A DNA stretch of 64,000 nt from Primulina eburnea (GCF_022965805.1 NC_133114.1:6902261-6966260); one strand, 5' to 3'. Shown: positions 48,472 through 60,442, counted from the first letter of the stretch. The notes: generated by a model from the sequence alone, not told the origin. Numbers and translations are program-made.

Positions 48472-49015
48472 TCACGATGGTATCAATGTATGTGGACTGG
48501 GTGAGACCAAGCCATCTTTTCGATCTATATCAATAGATCTGTATCCCAATACAAAAGATGCTTCACCCAAGTCCTTCATCGAGAACTTACTTGCTAACCA
48601 TATCTTTGTTGATTGCAACATTCCTACATCATTCCCAATGAGTAGAATGTTATCAACATATAACACCAGGAATGTCACAACACTCCCACTGACCTTCTTA
48701 TACACATAGGGTCCCTCATGATTCTTAGTAAATCAAACTAATTGATTGTACTGTCGAATCTGAGGTTCCAACTCCTAGATGCCTGCTTTAGATCATAAAT
48801 AGATCTCTGAAGTTTGCATACCATATGCTCACTTCCGATAGATGTAAACCCTTCAGGTTTAGACATGTAAATAACTTTCTTAAAATCCCCATTTAAGAAA
48901 GTTTGTCTTGACATCCATCTGTCATATCTCATAGTCATACTATGCAGCTATGGCTAATAAAATCCTTATGGACTTGAACATTGCGATTGGGAAAAGGTTT
49001 CCTCAAAGTCAACTC
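48472..49015 (-). pseudogene. Copia reverse transcriptase, broken
   Basis: Frames 48738-48938 (TFLNGDF, MSKPEGF, CKLQRSIYDLKQASRSW) and 48472-48705 (FLVLYVDNILLIGND) carry RT motifs. The catalytic YVDD box reads YVDN. At least one stop or frameshift separates the pieces, and the upstream part to about 49015 is also interrupted. Confidence 0.85.
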
Positions 49016-49176
49016 CTTGTCTTTGAGTACATCCTTTTGCCACCAATCGCGCCTTGAAGGTCAACACCTTCCCATCCTCCCCAAGTCCCTGCGGGAACAG
49101 TTCCCACAGGTGGATCCACAAGATCCTACACTTGGTTCGAATGCATGGAATTCAACTCAGATTCCATTTCTTCACG

Positions 49177-49775
49177 TCACTTGGATGAATTGGCATCAGA
49201 TAACGCTTCCTTGAAGGTCCATGGATCACATCCATGGTTAGGCTCATCATGGCCTTCTTCAAGAAGCTGACCATACCTCATAGGTGGTCTCGAGACTTTC
49301 TCGTATCTGCTAGGAGCTTGTATCTCCTCTCTTGGCTCATCGGGTGTGGGTTCTATAATTGTGGGTTTCTCTCGAACCTCTTCGAGTTCTATCATCTCCC
49401 TTTTTTCTATCCAATAGAAAATCCCTTTCAAAAAGGTTGTATTCCTAGAAACAAACACCTTTGTTTCTTGGGGATGATAGAAATAATATCCAACTTAATT
49501 CCTTGGATATCCCACAAAGTAACATAAAATGGATCAACAATCCAATTTATCTCCCACTACCTGCTTCACATAAGCAGGGCTCCCCATATTCTAAGATAAG
49601 AATATTTGGGAGGCTTACCCATCCATATCTCATATGGTATCTGCCTTTGAATGGACATTTAGTAGAATATCTTTTACTTTTAAGTTATAGAGATCGTTTT
49701 TCAAGTTCTCAAGTACCAATTAAACATTCATTCTTGTAAATGTTGCAAACACCTTTGCTAAATAAACAAGAATAT
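49177..49775 (-). pseudogene. Copia integrase C-terminal region; catalytic core missing
   Basis: Minus-strand frames include the segment after the integrase core (YEIWMGKPPKYSYLR-like, around 49590-49650) and the linker FVSRNTTFLKGIF...PPMRYG (49177-49458). Upstream the sequence passes almost directly to the GAG-pre-integrase region at 49785, so the zinc-binding and DDE parts are deleted (about 1 kb compared with a typical copia). Confidence 0.8.
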
Positions 49776-49784
49776 CCATTTTTA

Positions 49785-50035
49785 TCACAATAGAAATGGA
49801 AACAATGTTTTACACCAAACAGGTACAAACAAAACATCTCTTAAAATTAACTTAAAGTCATTGTTCAACAATAAGTAAACATCCTTAATAGCCTTGGCAG
49901 CAACTCTTGCTCCATTGCCCATCCTCAAGAAGGTCACACCTTCCTTAAGCTTCCTACTTCTTCCCATCACCTGTAACCCATTACAGAGATGTGAGTCACA
50001 ACCGGTATCTAATACCCAAGAAGTAGAGTTAATTA
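49785..50035 (-). pseudogene. Copia protease/pre-integrase fragment
   Basis: Contains LRMGNGARVAAKAIKDVYLLL...LILRDVLFVP, the standard copia stretch between the protease and GAG-pre-integrase domains. It follows the gag stop, and the frame between them is broken. Confidence 0.8.
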
Positions 50036-50051
50036 AAATGTTTACTTAAAT

Positions 50052-50912
50052 TTAGAACATACCGTTTCCAGAACACTTCTGGGCCAGATATTCCTTGCAA
50101 TTTCGCCTCCAATGTCCAGGCATCTTGCAGTGATGACAAACATCACTAGTCTTGTCAGCCCTAACTGGTGTGGCTGCCACAACGGGATTCGGAGATTGCC
50201 TCAACAAGGGCACGTTCTTCTTGGGACGTTGGAAAGAACGCTTCTTTCCATTCCCATGTGGATCAATCTTCGTACCAGATGAAGAACCCACATAAAGAAC
50301 CAACTTCTCTTTCTTGATGGTGGATTCAAACGTGACAAGCATGTTCACCAACTCCTCAAGGGTCGGTTCCATCTTGTTCATGTTGAAGTTCACCACAAAA
50401 GGATCAAATGAGCTAGGCAGTGATAACAGCAACACGTCGGTGGTCAACTCCGAAGGCAAGATCAGATCCATGCCAACGAGCTTGTCCACGAGCCCGATCA
50501 CCTTTAGGCCATGCTCATGGACCGAGGTCCCCTCTCGCATGCGCAAAGTGATCAGCTCCTTGACGGTAGCATGCCTAAGAGGACGCGTTTGCTCTCCAAA
50601 GAGCTCTTTGAGATGCAAATGAATGTCAGCAGCACTCTTTGCACCCTCAAAACGCCTCTGTAGCTCATCGTTCATAGAAGTCAGCATATAACACCTGGCT
50701 ATCAAGTCATGGTCACACCATTCCTTGTAAGCCTGCAATTCCTCAGGATTGCAGTCAGTCGGAGCCTCAACAGGGGGCGACTGAGTTAGTGTATATGTTA
50801 CCCTTTCCGAATTTAAGACTATTTTCAAATTTCTTAGCCAAGTGAGGTAATTAGGTCCAGTTAATATGTGTTTGTCGAGTATTATAGATATCGAATTGCG
50901 CATCGAAGACAT
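50052..50912 (-). CDS. gag: Copia gag, intact (286 aa)
   Basis: Complete open frame from ATG to stop. A UBN2-type gag domain (LTGPNYLTWLRNLKIVLNSE near residue 20, LKELFGEQTRPLRHATVKELITLRM near 105-130) is followed by a basic linker and one zinc knuckle CHHCKMPGHWRRNC near residue 260. It is the only undamaged protein of this element. A gag that survives while pol decays is consistent with packaging by enzymes supplied in trans. The frame stops right after the zinc knuckle, before any protease. Confidence 0.9.
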   Translation of the reverse strand: MSSMRNSISIILDKHILTGPNYLTWLRNLKIVLNSERVTYTLTQSPPVEAPTDCNPEELQAYKEWCDHDLIARCYMLTSMNDELQRRFEGAKSAADIHLHLKELFGEQTRPLRHATVKELITLRMREGTSVHEHGLKVIGLVDKLVGMDLILPSELTTDVLLLSLPSSFDPFVVNFNMNKMEPTLEELVNMLVTFESTIKKEKLVLYVGSSSGTKIDPHGNGKKRSFQRPKKNVPLLRQSPNPVVAATPVRADKTSDVCHHCKMPGHWRRNCKEYLAQKCSGNGMF

Positions 50913-52720
50913 TGTCGATTTGTACTGAAAAGTAAAAACAGATAAATGTTGATGACTATTTTAAATATTTAGTAAGATATGAAGTTTGGACTTATACTTC
51001 ATAAATATTTGCTCCCACTGTTTTGACATCTTTCACTACCCTCTAGTGAAAACGGGAAACTCCTTTCCTCAGTAGGTACGTAAGGTCCAATTAGCGAATT
51101 ATGATCCCGAATAATATCAGCCAATCACAATTCCTAAAAGGTAGTTTCCAATTGCATCACAATGCAACCCTTAACGTAAACTTTTGTCTCACGTTTGATT
51201 AGGACCCAATAATATGACGTCGTTCATCTTTACGTGTCAAGCCTAACCCATCGATATTGAACCTTAATGGACGGTCGCCATGAGTTCCCTCAATAATATG
51301 AGCCGAAATCATGGGAGTTCCACGTAGTTCACATCACCATGTCAATGGATGTCACAGCTTTCCGGCACCCAGGGCCCCCCCAATAATATGAGCCGAGCCC
51401 CAAGTACGGGTAGCGTTCATCATGCACCCATTGTCGATGGAAGACAAGGAAATTATAAACAAATTTATAATTCCCCTTTTCGGGCTTGATATTAATTTTG
51501 AATCTTATTCAAAATGAGGGTTTTTAATTTTGAAAGGTCTCATCATTAATTTTATTTTAAAAGCTCGCCATGTTTGATCGTATGTTTGCCGGATTCATGC
51601 AACTTTGTTATTATCATAATAATAACGCACATACTCATTATTTATAACATATCATGCATATATTATAAACAGTAAACAATACAAGGATGATCAATCGCCC
51701 CAAGTACTAATGGCCCGTGTGAGCCAAACACGGGCCTAGGTCCAATCCTAGGGTAAATGCACGGGATGCAATGCAACTATATTATTACATTAGCATCCAA
51801 TATTACATGTCTTCGATCTTCATAATCACCAAGGCCACCATCTTCCAATCTTGATCTTCCCCTATTCTAATATTTACAAATAAATATCCATGGCACATAG
51901 GGATACATCTCATGGGGTGGGAACGGGCCATAAACCAAGCCCACTTGATAAATTGATAATTATTACAATCATTCAACACAAAATATCCTAGCATACACCT
52001 AGCAAATTGGGCTTGGGCTTTTGATCATCCTTCATGCATAATATCACATATCATACACCATCAATTAATTATCACTATAATTAATTGATCCAATATTATA
52101 TATCTTGATCCAATCACTAACCGCCACGATTATAAACTAAATTAACAAAGTATACAAACACCTTTGTCTACTTTCCAATTAATTTATTTATAACCGAATT
52201 TCTTATAAATCACAATTTACTATAAATAATTAAAGTCCAACTTCAATTATTTATTTTATGAGAAAAATTTGCAACTTTTGTAATTTTAAACTTATGGGCC
52301 CTAAAAACTTATTTTTCACCAAAAATATTTTTAGCCCATTTAAAATTCACAAACATGTTAGCCATCCGATGGCCCAACAACTCAAGGCCCATGACACTTT
52401 GATATTCCAAAACACTTTTGGAAACCCTAGCCGTCATCGCCGTCGCCAGAGCTCCGTCGCCGGATTCCGGCCAACTTACCAAATTTTTTTTTTTTTTTAT
52501 TTAAAATGATGGGGCTGTTCGGGCAGCCCCTCGGGCTGCCCTAGCTGCCCGAAACGGGCAGCCCCTCGGGCAGCCCGAGCTGCCCGACACGGGCAGCAAC
52601 TTGCTGCCCGAATTTTTCCCCAAAAACGGCCCTCGATTTGTTGCAAAAACACACTCATGCGGTTAGAAATCGATCTCAACATAATATATATTGTATTTGC
52701 TACACAAAAACGTAATCATA
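50913..52720 (-). other. Long untranslated leader of the young copia
   Basis: About 1.8 kb between PBS and gag, with no convincing protein. It contains repeated (C)CAATAATATG(A)GCCGA words (51100-51400), an A/T tract (52484-52498 is poly-T on plus) and a GC-rich hairpin block at 52513-52610. Such long leaders are unusual compared with typical copia elements and may be acquired sequence. Confidence 0.6.
52513..52610. repeat. GC-rich inverted-repeat array in copia leader
   Basis: About ten overlapping copies of CGGGCAGC / GCTGCCCG in alternating orientation over 98 bp, able to form several alternative stems. It lies about 110 nt from the PBS in the transcribed leader. Confidence 0.88.
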
Positions 52721-52732
52721 GCTCGGATACCA
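52721..52732 (-). other. Primer binding site of young copia
   Basis: Minus strand TGGTATCCGAGC; the initiator-Met consensus has A where this has C at position 8. Confidence 0.85.
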
Positions 52733-52734
52733 CT

Positions 52735-54890
52735 TGAAAGCGGACCGGTTACGGTGGCCGGAAGCGCAACGGAAGCTCAAAAATTTTATTTTTCATACAA
52801 AAATTTCGGCCACCCCTAAATCTTGTGCAACAAATACAATAAAACACAAAAATGTCATACATAGGGTGTTTTAAAGAAATATACCTATCAATCTCAAGAG
52901 ATTGATTATGGCTCCAACTTTGTTGTCAAACAACAAAGCTCTTGAAAGGTAGAAACTATCTTCAAGCTTTCCAATGAGCACTCCTTGCTCAACTATTAAG
53001 CCCACCACCAACTAGGTAGATCCCCTCAAATATTGCACTAGAAATATTTGAGGATTTTTCAAAGAGAAGTGTGTTTTCTTCAACAAATTGAAGAACACAA
53101 AAATGGAGAAAAATGGGAGAGAATAAGGGTTCAAAGTTTGGGCCAACTCATGCTTACAATGGAGGAGGGAAGAGTTCTCTTGGGGTTGCAAAAAGTTGAT
53201 ACAAAAAGTTGCATGCCAACCATTATTTTAATCAAAAGTATTCCCCAACTCTTCACCTCCCATGCATGCATACAATATAGTTTTTAATCAAATTAAAAAC
53301 TTTGGACTAAATTTAATTATCTCAAACATATTTGAGACTAATTAAACATTACTTGAATTTACCCAAGTCCCACTAGTTTAAATAATTATTTTAATTGAGC
53401 TCTACAAGACTCAATATTATTTAATTAATCCAACACTTGAATTAATTTAATTATTTGGGCTCTACTAGGCCCACTAGTGTTTAATTAATTCAACACTTGA
53501 ATTAATTTAATTTAGTCCATAATAATGTTTATGAAAATCACAATTTTCAAAAACATTAGTCACTTGGCCAAATTTTAATTCTAGGAACACTTCCATAAAT
53601 TAAAATTTATATTTCTCTCATAGAAGTCATACTTCTATTTTTCTTTACACTTATAAACACATTTATAAGCCGTTCAACACTTTGAACTATTTTCTCCTTT
53701 ATAGAAGTCATACTTCTAATTTTCCTTACGCTTATAAACTCCTTTATAAGCCGTTCAACACATTGAACTATTTTTTCACTTCTCATCGGGATTTACAAAG
53801 CTAGTACTTGTGTGGCCCTCAATGGTTCATTGATACAACTAGCCGTGGGTTCACATCTCCATGTGATTCGGACTAAACATGTCCTTATTCGAGCATACCC
53901 CAATTGCTCCATTCTTACTTATCAACTTCTTGATAGTAAGAACGTCAGAACTCAAGTCTGATAGTACCCAACCAATCACGTTAAACGCCTAGCAGCATCG
54001 CTTACGTGATTCCCTAGGTATCACATGATAGTGCCTGCAAGAACCATTCTATTATGGTTAGCGTACAGTACGGTCCCTTCAACTCATATATCCCGACCGA
54101 TTCGACAACCATTGGTTTATCGAGAGTTGTCAATGAATCGATACTATGTGTCATGTTGTAGTTGCATCAATGGTGTAATCTATGAAACCCCTTTCATAAT
54201 TACAACCATACTCTGGCCAGAGATTTCAACCTACATACACATGATAACACATAGGATATCCATACCCGAAGGTAAGCGGTGAATCCTCGACTACAATGCA
54301 TCGACTCCTATGTGTTTCGACAGAACACCCAACCTTGCCACCTGATGACCCCATGAGAGTCGGTAAACAAGTCAAAGTGTAATTCTAGCACATAGAGTCT
54401 CAATGTTGTCCCGGGTCATAAGGACTAATTCTGTACAACCATAAACCAGGACTTTTCCACTCGATAAGTGAGAACCACTTGGAAAGTCCTTTAATGGAGG
54501 GTTGTTCAGTGCACTCTACCAGGAGCACCTATCTGCATGCTCGGACATCACAATGTCCCCTACCAATGAAACATGGTACTCACATCGCAGATACTAGTCT
54601 CTAACTCGAGCGGCCTATATCCTTCTTAGTGGCGGCTGAATCGACTAGGAACCGTTTAGAATATACAGTATTACAAATATGAGTTTCATGATACTCATCA
54701 TATGAGCATCTCATATTCTTTCTACTATTTGTATATTCAAGGGCTTTATCTATGCAGCTAGCATGGGTATACAGATAAAGATTTGCCAAAATAATAATTT
54801 CAAATATTATTAAAATAAAGACTGCTTATTCATAGAGTTTCATTGTGAACACTCGGCCAACACTTGGCTCGACGGGCACCTACTCTAACA
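52735..54890 (-). repeat. 5' LTR of young copia
   Basis: 2156 bp, co-linear and almost identical to 45508-47663, followed directly by the ATGTC duplication. Confidence 0.95.
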
Positions 54891-54895
54891 ATGTC

Positions 54896-55310
54896 TGTAC
54901 GTTATCTCGTACAGAATAAAGCATGCGGATTTGGTCAATCTGTCAGTCACAACCCAAATCGCATCACGACTCCGGGAGGATCTCAGTAATTTCATTACCA
55001 ATCTATGGAAATGTGATCTCACTTTCTTTCAGGAATAGACAAACTCTGTACTAATCCTCCTGTTTTCTTTTTCGCAGCTTTCACCTATTGACAATTCAGA
55101 CATTTGGCTACAATTTCAGCAATATCAGCTTTCATTTGTTTCCACCAACACTGTCTTCTATCTGATTCAAACCCGAATTCAGAATAACAACAATATTCAG
55201 TCAAATTCAAGACATCACTAATCAGTACCGATCTGCTAAACTCATAAAACCGCAAATATCTGACACTGATATCCACCTTGGTCAACTAAGCACGGTTAAA
55301 TCAATCTCTC
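54896..55310 (-). pseudogene. Integrase N-terminal part of element B
   Basis: The minus strand shows the H2C2 zinc region end (WWKQMKADIAEIVAKCLNCQ, about 55085-55150), then a segment matching the start of the integrase core (AIWVVTDRLTKSA-like) up to the copia insertion. There are several stops. Confidence 0.78.
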
Positions 55311-55933
55311 TGACTGAAATCAGATCTGAAATCTTATCGGGGAAAAACACTCAATAACTTTCATATCATTGGTAAATCAGCCACTGATAGACTCAACTTC
55401 AGTAAATCAACTGATTACATAAGGATTATCTCTACTCCTTTCTGTAATACTCGAGTCATAGCTAGTACGAATTATCAAAGGAATTCTCAATCTAGAATCC
55501 TTATCGTACAATAATCATTAATTGGCCATCTCAGATCCAATTCTCACCATCTTCTGAAACTAATCTAGGGTAGCTCTGTACTTAATCAGCATATCAAGAT
55601 CAGTAATGCGGTCCCAAAATTAGACAACCCCAGTACAATACCAGCTACCACAAGCTCTAACTCAGTCTCCTTCTCATTCTACTGTAGTATACATCGTCTT
55701 ACAGAATTCACTGCTATAAAAACTTTCCCCAACGGAGCAAGGGCATACACTACAGTAAATAAAACTCAACGGGCAAAGCATAACTCAATGCAATTCATTC
55801 AAAACTAAATATAGGTGAAGCACCTGCATCTATCAGTACAAAAGCAGGATAACTATATCAAGAATCGTTACCTGCAACATCACTCATCTGGTGCTTCCTC
55901 AGCCTGCTCCTCGGTCAAAGCAAATAATCTGGC
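55311..55933 (-). pseudogene. Degenerate protease and pol remnant of element B
   Basis: A protease-like LIDAGAS segment lies near 55830-55850 on the minus strand. The rest has no readable RT or RNase H, so most of pol has been lost by deletion between about 55300 and 55830. Confidence 0.55.
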
Positions 55934-56974
55934 CTACTGTCTAGGAGGCTGGCCGACTGTCTGGCTTCCTCCTGGCCTCTGCTGTGACTGAGATGGTGCT
56001 GGCTGAAATGAAGGAACAGCAGCTGATTGTCTACTCCACTGTGCTACTGATCCAGATGATTCGGTTCCCTGAAATCTTTGAGAAACTCTCTGTGGACACA
56101 CTCTGGAAAAATGTCCCTGTTGTTTGCAGAAGTGGCAGCTACCAATTACTCCTTGGCACTGTTCAGTGGAATGTCTCCCTCCACAATTTCCACAGTAAGC
56201 CCTGGTATAACTCTGTTGGGGACCACTGGAACTAGAAGAACTGCCGCCAGACTTCTTAAACGGCTTTCCTCTAGCCTTCAGAAAATCTTTCTGTCCACCA
56301 CTACTATCACTCTCAAATCTGGGAGGCGGTTGCGGTGGTCTCCACTCTTGAGAAACAAATGCAGCTCCTCTCTGCCTTATCAGGCCTGCTTCAGCGCCCT
56401 TTGCTCTATTCATGGCATCAGCAAAGTTATTCGGTCGCCCTGTGTTCAACAATGTAAATATATCGGGATTCAAGCCATTGATGAACTGATCGGCCACGGC
56501 TTCATCATTATCAGCCACATGTGGAGCAAACTTCAACAAGGTAGAGAACTTGGTCACGTATTCTTCAATGTTCAGCTGACCCTGTCTCAAATTGGAAAAC
56601 TCCGCCCCCTTGTCTTTCCTGTACGACACTGGGAAAAATCGCTGATAAAACTCAGTTTTAAATACATCCCAAGTAATAGTCGTACCTCGCTGCTCCAAGG
56701 CCCTCTTCATCGTACTCCACCAGCTCTTTGCAACATCATGCAACTGGTTCCCAATCAACTTAATTCGGCGCTCATCGCTATACTCCAGCAATTCAAACAG
56801 CTTTTCGATATCATTCAGCCAACTCTCACACTCAACTGATGTCTCAGTACCTTTCAGAGTGGGTGGTTTGAATGATTGAAACCTCTTCAGCAAGGTTTCC
56901 ATTGGAGTCGGTGTTACATCCATTGGAGGATTCGATGTACTACCCTATTCTGGAATTCGTCTAGGAGGCATATC
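55934..56974 (-). pseudogene. gag: gag of element B, long open frame with early stop
   Basis: A 329-residue frame from ATG 56923: gag domain (FKPPTLKGTETSVECESWLNDIEKLFELL near 15-45, VAKSWW near 70, FSNLRQGQLNIEEYVTKF near 105-120), a serine/glutamine-rich linker, and two Cys/His clusters (CGNCGGRHSTEQC and CHFCKQQGHFSRVC, about residues 245-275). The usual Met-Pro-Pro-Arg-Arg start is at 56974, but a TAG follows eight codons later, so translation would have to start at 56923. Apart from that the capsid protein is complete. Confidence 0.88.
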
Positions 56975-57239
56975 TGAACTCAAAAGGATTAGTGACCCAA
57001 TCCAACACATCTGTTTCAATTCAATCTCCCTCCCGATCATCTTACTGCTGATCGAGAATCAATTCAGATTCGTTCCCAATAATACATATTACAAAATCAA
57101 ATCAGATAAATCAAGTAACATGTATTATATAAAGCAGTAAGCATGCTAGCATTCACAAGCAAGGAAAGAAAACCTCAATCTACCCCGCTCACTAGCCTCT
57201 TCTATCTCAATCTCAAGAATCTACAGTTCTAGTACCTAT

Positions 57240-57252
57240 GGCTCTGATACCA
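57240..57252 (-). other. Primer binding site of element B
   Basis: Minus strand TGGTATCAGAGCC, initiator tRNA-Met type, 5 nt from the LTR end at 57258. Confidence 0.9.
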
Positions 57253-57784
57253 CCTGTTGTGCGGACCCGGACGCTAATCAAGCTCTTAATCATAATTGGG
57301 ACTAATTAATCGATTATAAACAGGGTCTAAAATTTTTTTCTTTTAATATACCAAGCGGAAACGTAATGTAATTCAATTCAAATTACATATTAAACATAAA
57401 CATACACATCCTGTATGATCTACAAGTATTCAACTAGGTTTCACTACTACAATCAAGTAATAAAACCTATCTATGTCCAAGTCCGGAATCACCACGCTAA
57501 TCTCGATCTTTCTTCACCTCTGTGACCCTGAATCTGTCTCACCTGTTGTCATGCACACATACAAAACAAGACAACAGCCGGATAACTCCGGTGAGAATAA
57601 ATCCCAGTATAAACAATGTAAACATTCAATCATATAAAAACATATATAAAAGCATATAATTAACATTCATAACATGTATCAAATCAGAAACATAAATCAA
57701 TAACAAGTAATGAATCACACTCAGACTCAAACAACGCGTCGTCTCAGACTCGACTCAACTCTAACCTAGGGATCCCGATGTCTG

Positions 57785-58115
57785 GGCGAAACAGCCACAG
57801 AATTGACGACTCAGTCAAGATTTAAGCGAATCAGCCAATAGCAAGGCGAAACAGCCGATCGCTAGACGAATCAGTCAATAGATAGACGAATCAGTCAATA
57901 TATAGACGAATCAGTCAATAAATAAGCGAATCAGCCAATAGCTAGGCGAAACAGCCGATAGCTAGACGAATCAGTCAATAGATAGACGAATCAGTCAATA
58001 TATAGACGAATCAGTCAATAAATAAGCGAATCAGCCAATAGCTAGGCGAAACAGCCGATAGCTAGACGAATCAGTCGGTGACTAGGCAACTCAGCCAATG
58101 ACTAAACAATTCAGC
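57785..58115. repeat. ~20-bp tandem repeats (B, 5' LTR)
   Basis: Copy of 43424-43755 with the same duplicated ~114-bp block. Confidence 0.9.
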
Positions 58116-58827
58116 AGTCAATACATGCAGTTGCTATAAATCAATAGACTACAAACATCAATCTCAACAATTACAAATATCAATGTAATAACTAAGTATG
58201 TGATTTAGGGAGACTCGAGTCAAACCTTACTCGAGTTGTGCAATCCCAACACAACATTAATTTATACCTTTCTTTCTGCTATTCTGACTCTGTCGAAGTC
58301 TCGAACTCAAGTCCTGTCAATACTCAATCTGACAATAACAATATCGAGGGTACGCTATCAATACACCACTCAATCAACATTGGATATAATCAGAATTCTA
58401 CCAAATTCTGTTTCAACAACATAACGTCATAATTTCAATATATCCAGTACTACCATATCAGTCAGATATCAATCCCAACATCTCATAATCAATAACAACT
58501 CAACTCTGATATCATATCAAATCTGAAAATCATAACAATTCCATAGGGTATCTGTTCTTCAGTCCGGTTTCGATTATACGATGTCTAACATGCCAAGAAC
58601 ATCATATATGAATCATATCAGATTCTGACAATACCATAATTTCAGAACATGTTAAAACGTAGCAAAACTTACGTCCAGTCGTAGCCTACGTCGATAGGAA
58701 CTCAATACCGAAGTCGGATTCAGAATCGGACGGGCGGATTTCTCAGAAAAGGCGTAAGGATTTTGCAATCCCTTCCTCGGCCCTTTCTCTGAATTCCTCT
58801 CTTTTAATTCTGAGAGAATTCGTGCAT

Positions 58828-58879
<52 letters not shown>

Positions 58880-58928
58880 TAACGTACATGCAAAACGCCG
58901 AGTGGCACTTCCTTCACGCGACACGCCT

Positions 58929-59141
58929 CGCGCTCGAGCGGTAAGAAAGTACCGCTCGGGCGCGAGCTCGGCGCTCGGGCGGTGACAATCTGCCGCCCGG
59001 GCGCGAGGCTCTCTGTCCGGATGCTCCTCCATTGGCGCTCGAGCGGTAGTATTCTACCGCTCGGGCGCCACACCTTCTGCCCGAGACTCACTCTTGCTGG
59101 ACATTGGCGCTCGGGCGGTCTCTTTCTACCGCGCGGGCGCC
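58929..59141. repeat. Four-unit GC-rich hairpin array (B, 5' LTR)
   Basis: Copy of 44563-44775. The last right arm has changed ACCGCTCGG to ACCGCGCGG; spacers are unchanged at 8 nt. Confidence 0.92.
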
Positions 59142-59299
59142 AACAATTCTGCCCGAAAATCACATAATTCATATGTGTTAACCAATCTGGTCTCGGAGTG
59201 GTCCAACTATACTCACATCCGTTCATCGTCGATAAATCATCTCAGATTACGTTAATCATCTCAGATTACGTTAATCAAATTCTTGGGCATTACATTTTA

Positions 59300-60149
59300 C
59301 GTCTAGAGACAAAACGGTCATTTTACACCTGGGTAGTACGAAAAGACTTGGCAGTGTCCCGAAGGGTCATAATGGGTGATAAATGATATAAAATTATGAT
59401 TTTGATGAAAATATGATGTTTTATGATTTGTGGCAAAGCTGTGCAATTTTTACTGTTAAAATGCTATTTTTGCAAACCCATGATATTTTATGATTTAAAA
59501 ATGAAAAATGTTTTGAGGGATGTGAATTGACTGTGACAAAAGGATAGAGGATATGTGGAAATCCGTTTTAAGAAGGAACAATGAACTTACAATTTTATGG
59601 GAATGTCGTGTGGGAAAAGGCCTCAGAGGGAGCCCGTTTACGGGACAAGGCCTCAGAGGGAGTCCGACAATCGTATTCCTATGGCGGTGCCTAGTGCTCA
59701 TCCCCATGCGCTATGCTGAGCTAAGACTGATCAGTCGACCAGAGGATAAAAGGCTAGTCACTTTCAAGGATCAAACTTCACCCAAAATGATAAATGATGC
59801 AAAGCTTTACATATTATGATTATACGATATATGATTTATTTATGCTTAAAATTATTTTAAATAAAAGTATGATTTTAACGAATGTGCTTATATATGTATT
59901 ATTTGATACTCATGTTTAGAACGTGCCAAGTCATTAGGCTCACTAGGTTTGAATGATGTATGTGATGATGATATTGAGGGAGGCACTGACGCTTGAGTGG
60001 ATCGAATACAGCAGTACATTCCCGAGGGACATTTATTTCCGCACTAGATTGATAGCCAAAGTTTAAAAGATTTTGTTAAGGATATTTGTAAGGCTCGAGA
60101 TTATTAGTCTTCATTGATGCGATATTCGAGGATATGAGAAAGCATGTCA
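59300..60149 (+). repeat. Family C gypsy LTR, right half
   Basis: Continuation of 41120-42895 after element B. It has a direct repeat of AAGGCCTCAGAGGGAG (about 59608 and 59648) and no coding frame. It is cut at about 60149 by element B'. Confidence 0.5.
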
Positions 60150-60231
60150 TGTAATCAAGAGCACTAGATGAGATGAGAGTAGGAAAGACATGACAAAGGC
60201 ATGAGAAATTAGAGTTTTGAATTTAAGATAG

Positions 60232-60397
60232 ACCGCACCCGCGCCTAGAACAGGAGTGCACCCGCGGTCATAAAATTCTGATTTTTGAAAGTGAGGCCGA
60301 AGCCACACCATACCCGCGGTGCTAGAAGGACCGCACCCGCGGTGCAACAACAGTGGCATGAGCGCACCCACGGTGCAAGAGGACCGCACCCGCGGTG
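60232..60397. repeat. Paired CCGCACCCGCGGTG boxes (B' LTR)
   Basis: Three pairs: 60232-60269, 60309-60344 and 60362-60397, with spacers of 10, 8 and 7 nt. Boxes are direct repeats, each with an inner CCGC...GCGG palindrome. The sequence is unrelated to the boxes of B, D or the solo LTR, though its position is the same. Confidence 0.85.
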
Positions 60398-60440
60398 ATG
60401 CATGCGAGAAGTCCACCTTTGAATTCTAAATTGACACATA

Positions 60441-60442
<2 letters not shown>

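Larger units (their letters stand above)
45508..54890 (-). mobile_element. Ty1/copia element, very young, integrase core deleted
   Basis: LTRs 45508-47663 and 52735-54890 (both 2156 bp), flanked by ATGTC at 45503-45507 and 54891-54895, inserted in the integrase of element B. PPT on the minus strand is AAGTGGGAGATT (47664-47675); PBS TGGTATCCGAGC (52721-52732) has one mismatch to the usual initiator-Met site. I saw only about five base differences between the LTRs. Gag is intact, but the integrase core is missing and RT is broken, so it must have moved with help from another copy or been damaged very recently. Confidence 0.95.
42896..59294 (-). mobile_element. Ty3/gypsy element B: young LTRs, gutted pol, nested copia
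   Basis: The 3' LTR is 42896-44928 and the 5' LTR 57258-59294, with TTTTA duplications. PPT (AGGGGGGAAGAA, from 44929) and PBS (57240-57252) are present. Without the nested copia the internal region is only about 2.9 kb: a gag frame, traces of protease, and broken pieces of integrase, with no RT or RNase H. The LTRs are nearly identical despite this decay. The best reading is a non-autonomous derivative, similar in concept to TR-GAG elements, mobilised by proteins from another copy (inference). Confidence 0.9.
57258..59294 (-). repeat. 5' LTR of element B
   Basis: 2037 bp, nearly identical to 42896-44928. It begins TGTGCGGACCC where the other LTR has TGTGGGGACCC. It includes tandem repeats (57785-58115), (TA)n (58830-58878) and the hairpin array (58929-59141). 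Confidence 0.93.

Noticed and set aside
56078..56839. 253-codon plus-strand frame opposite element B gag
   Set aside because: Exact antisense of the recognised gag; codon structure belongs to the minus strand.
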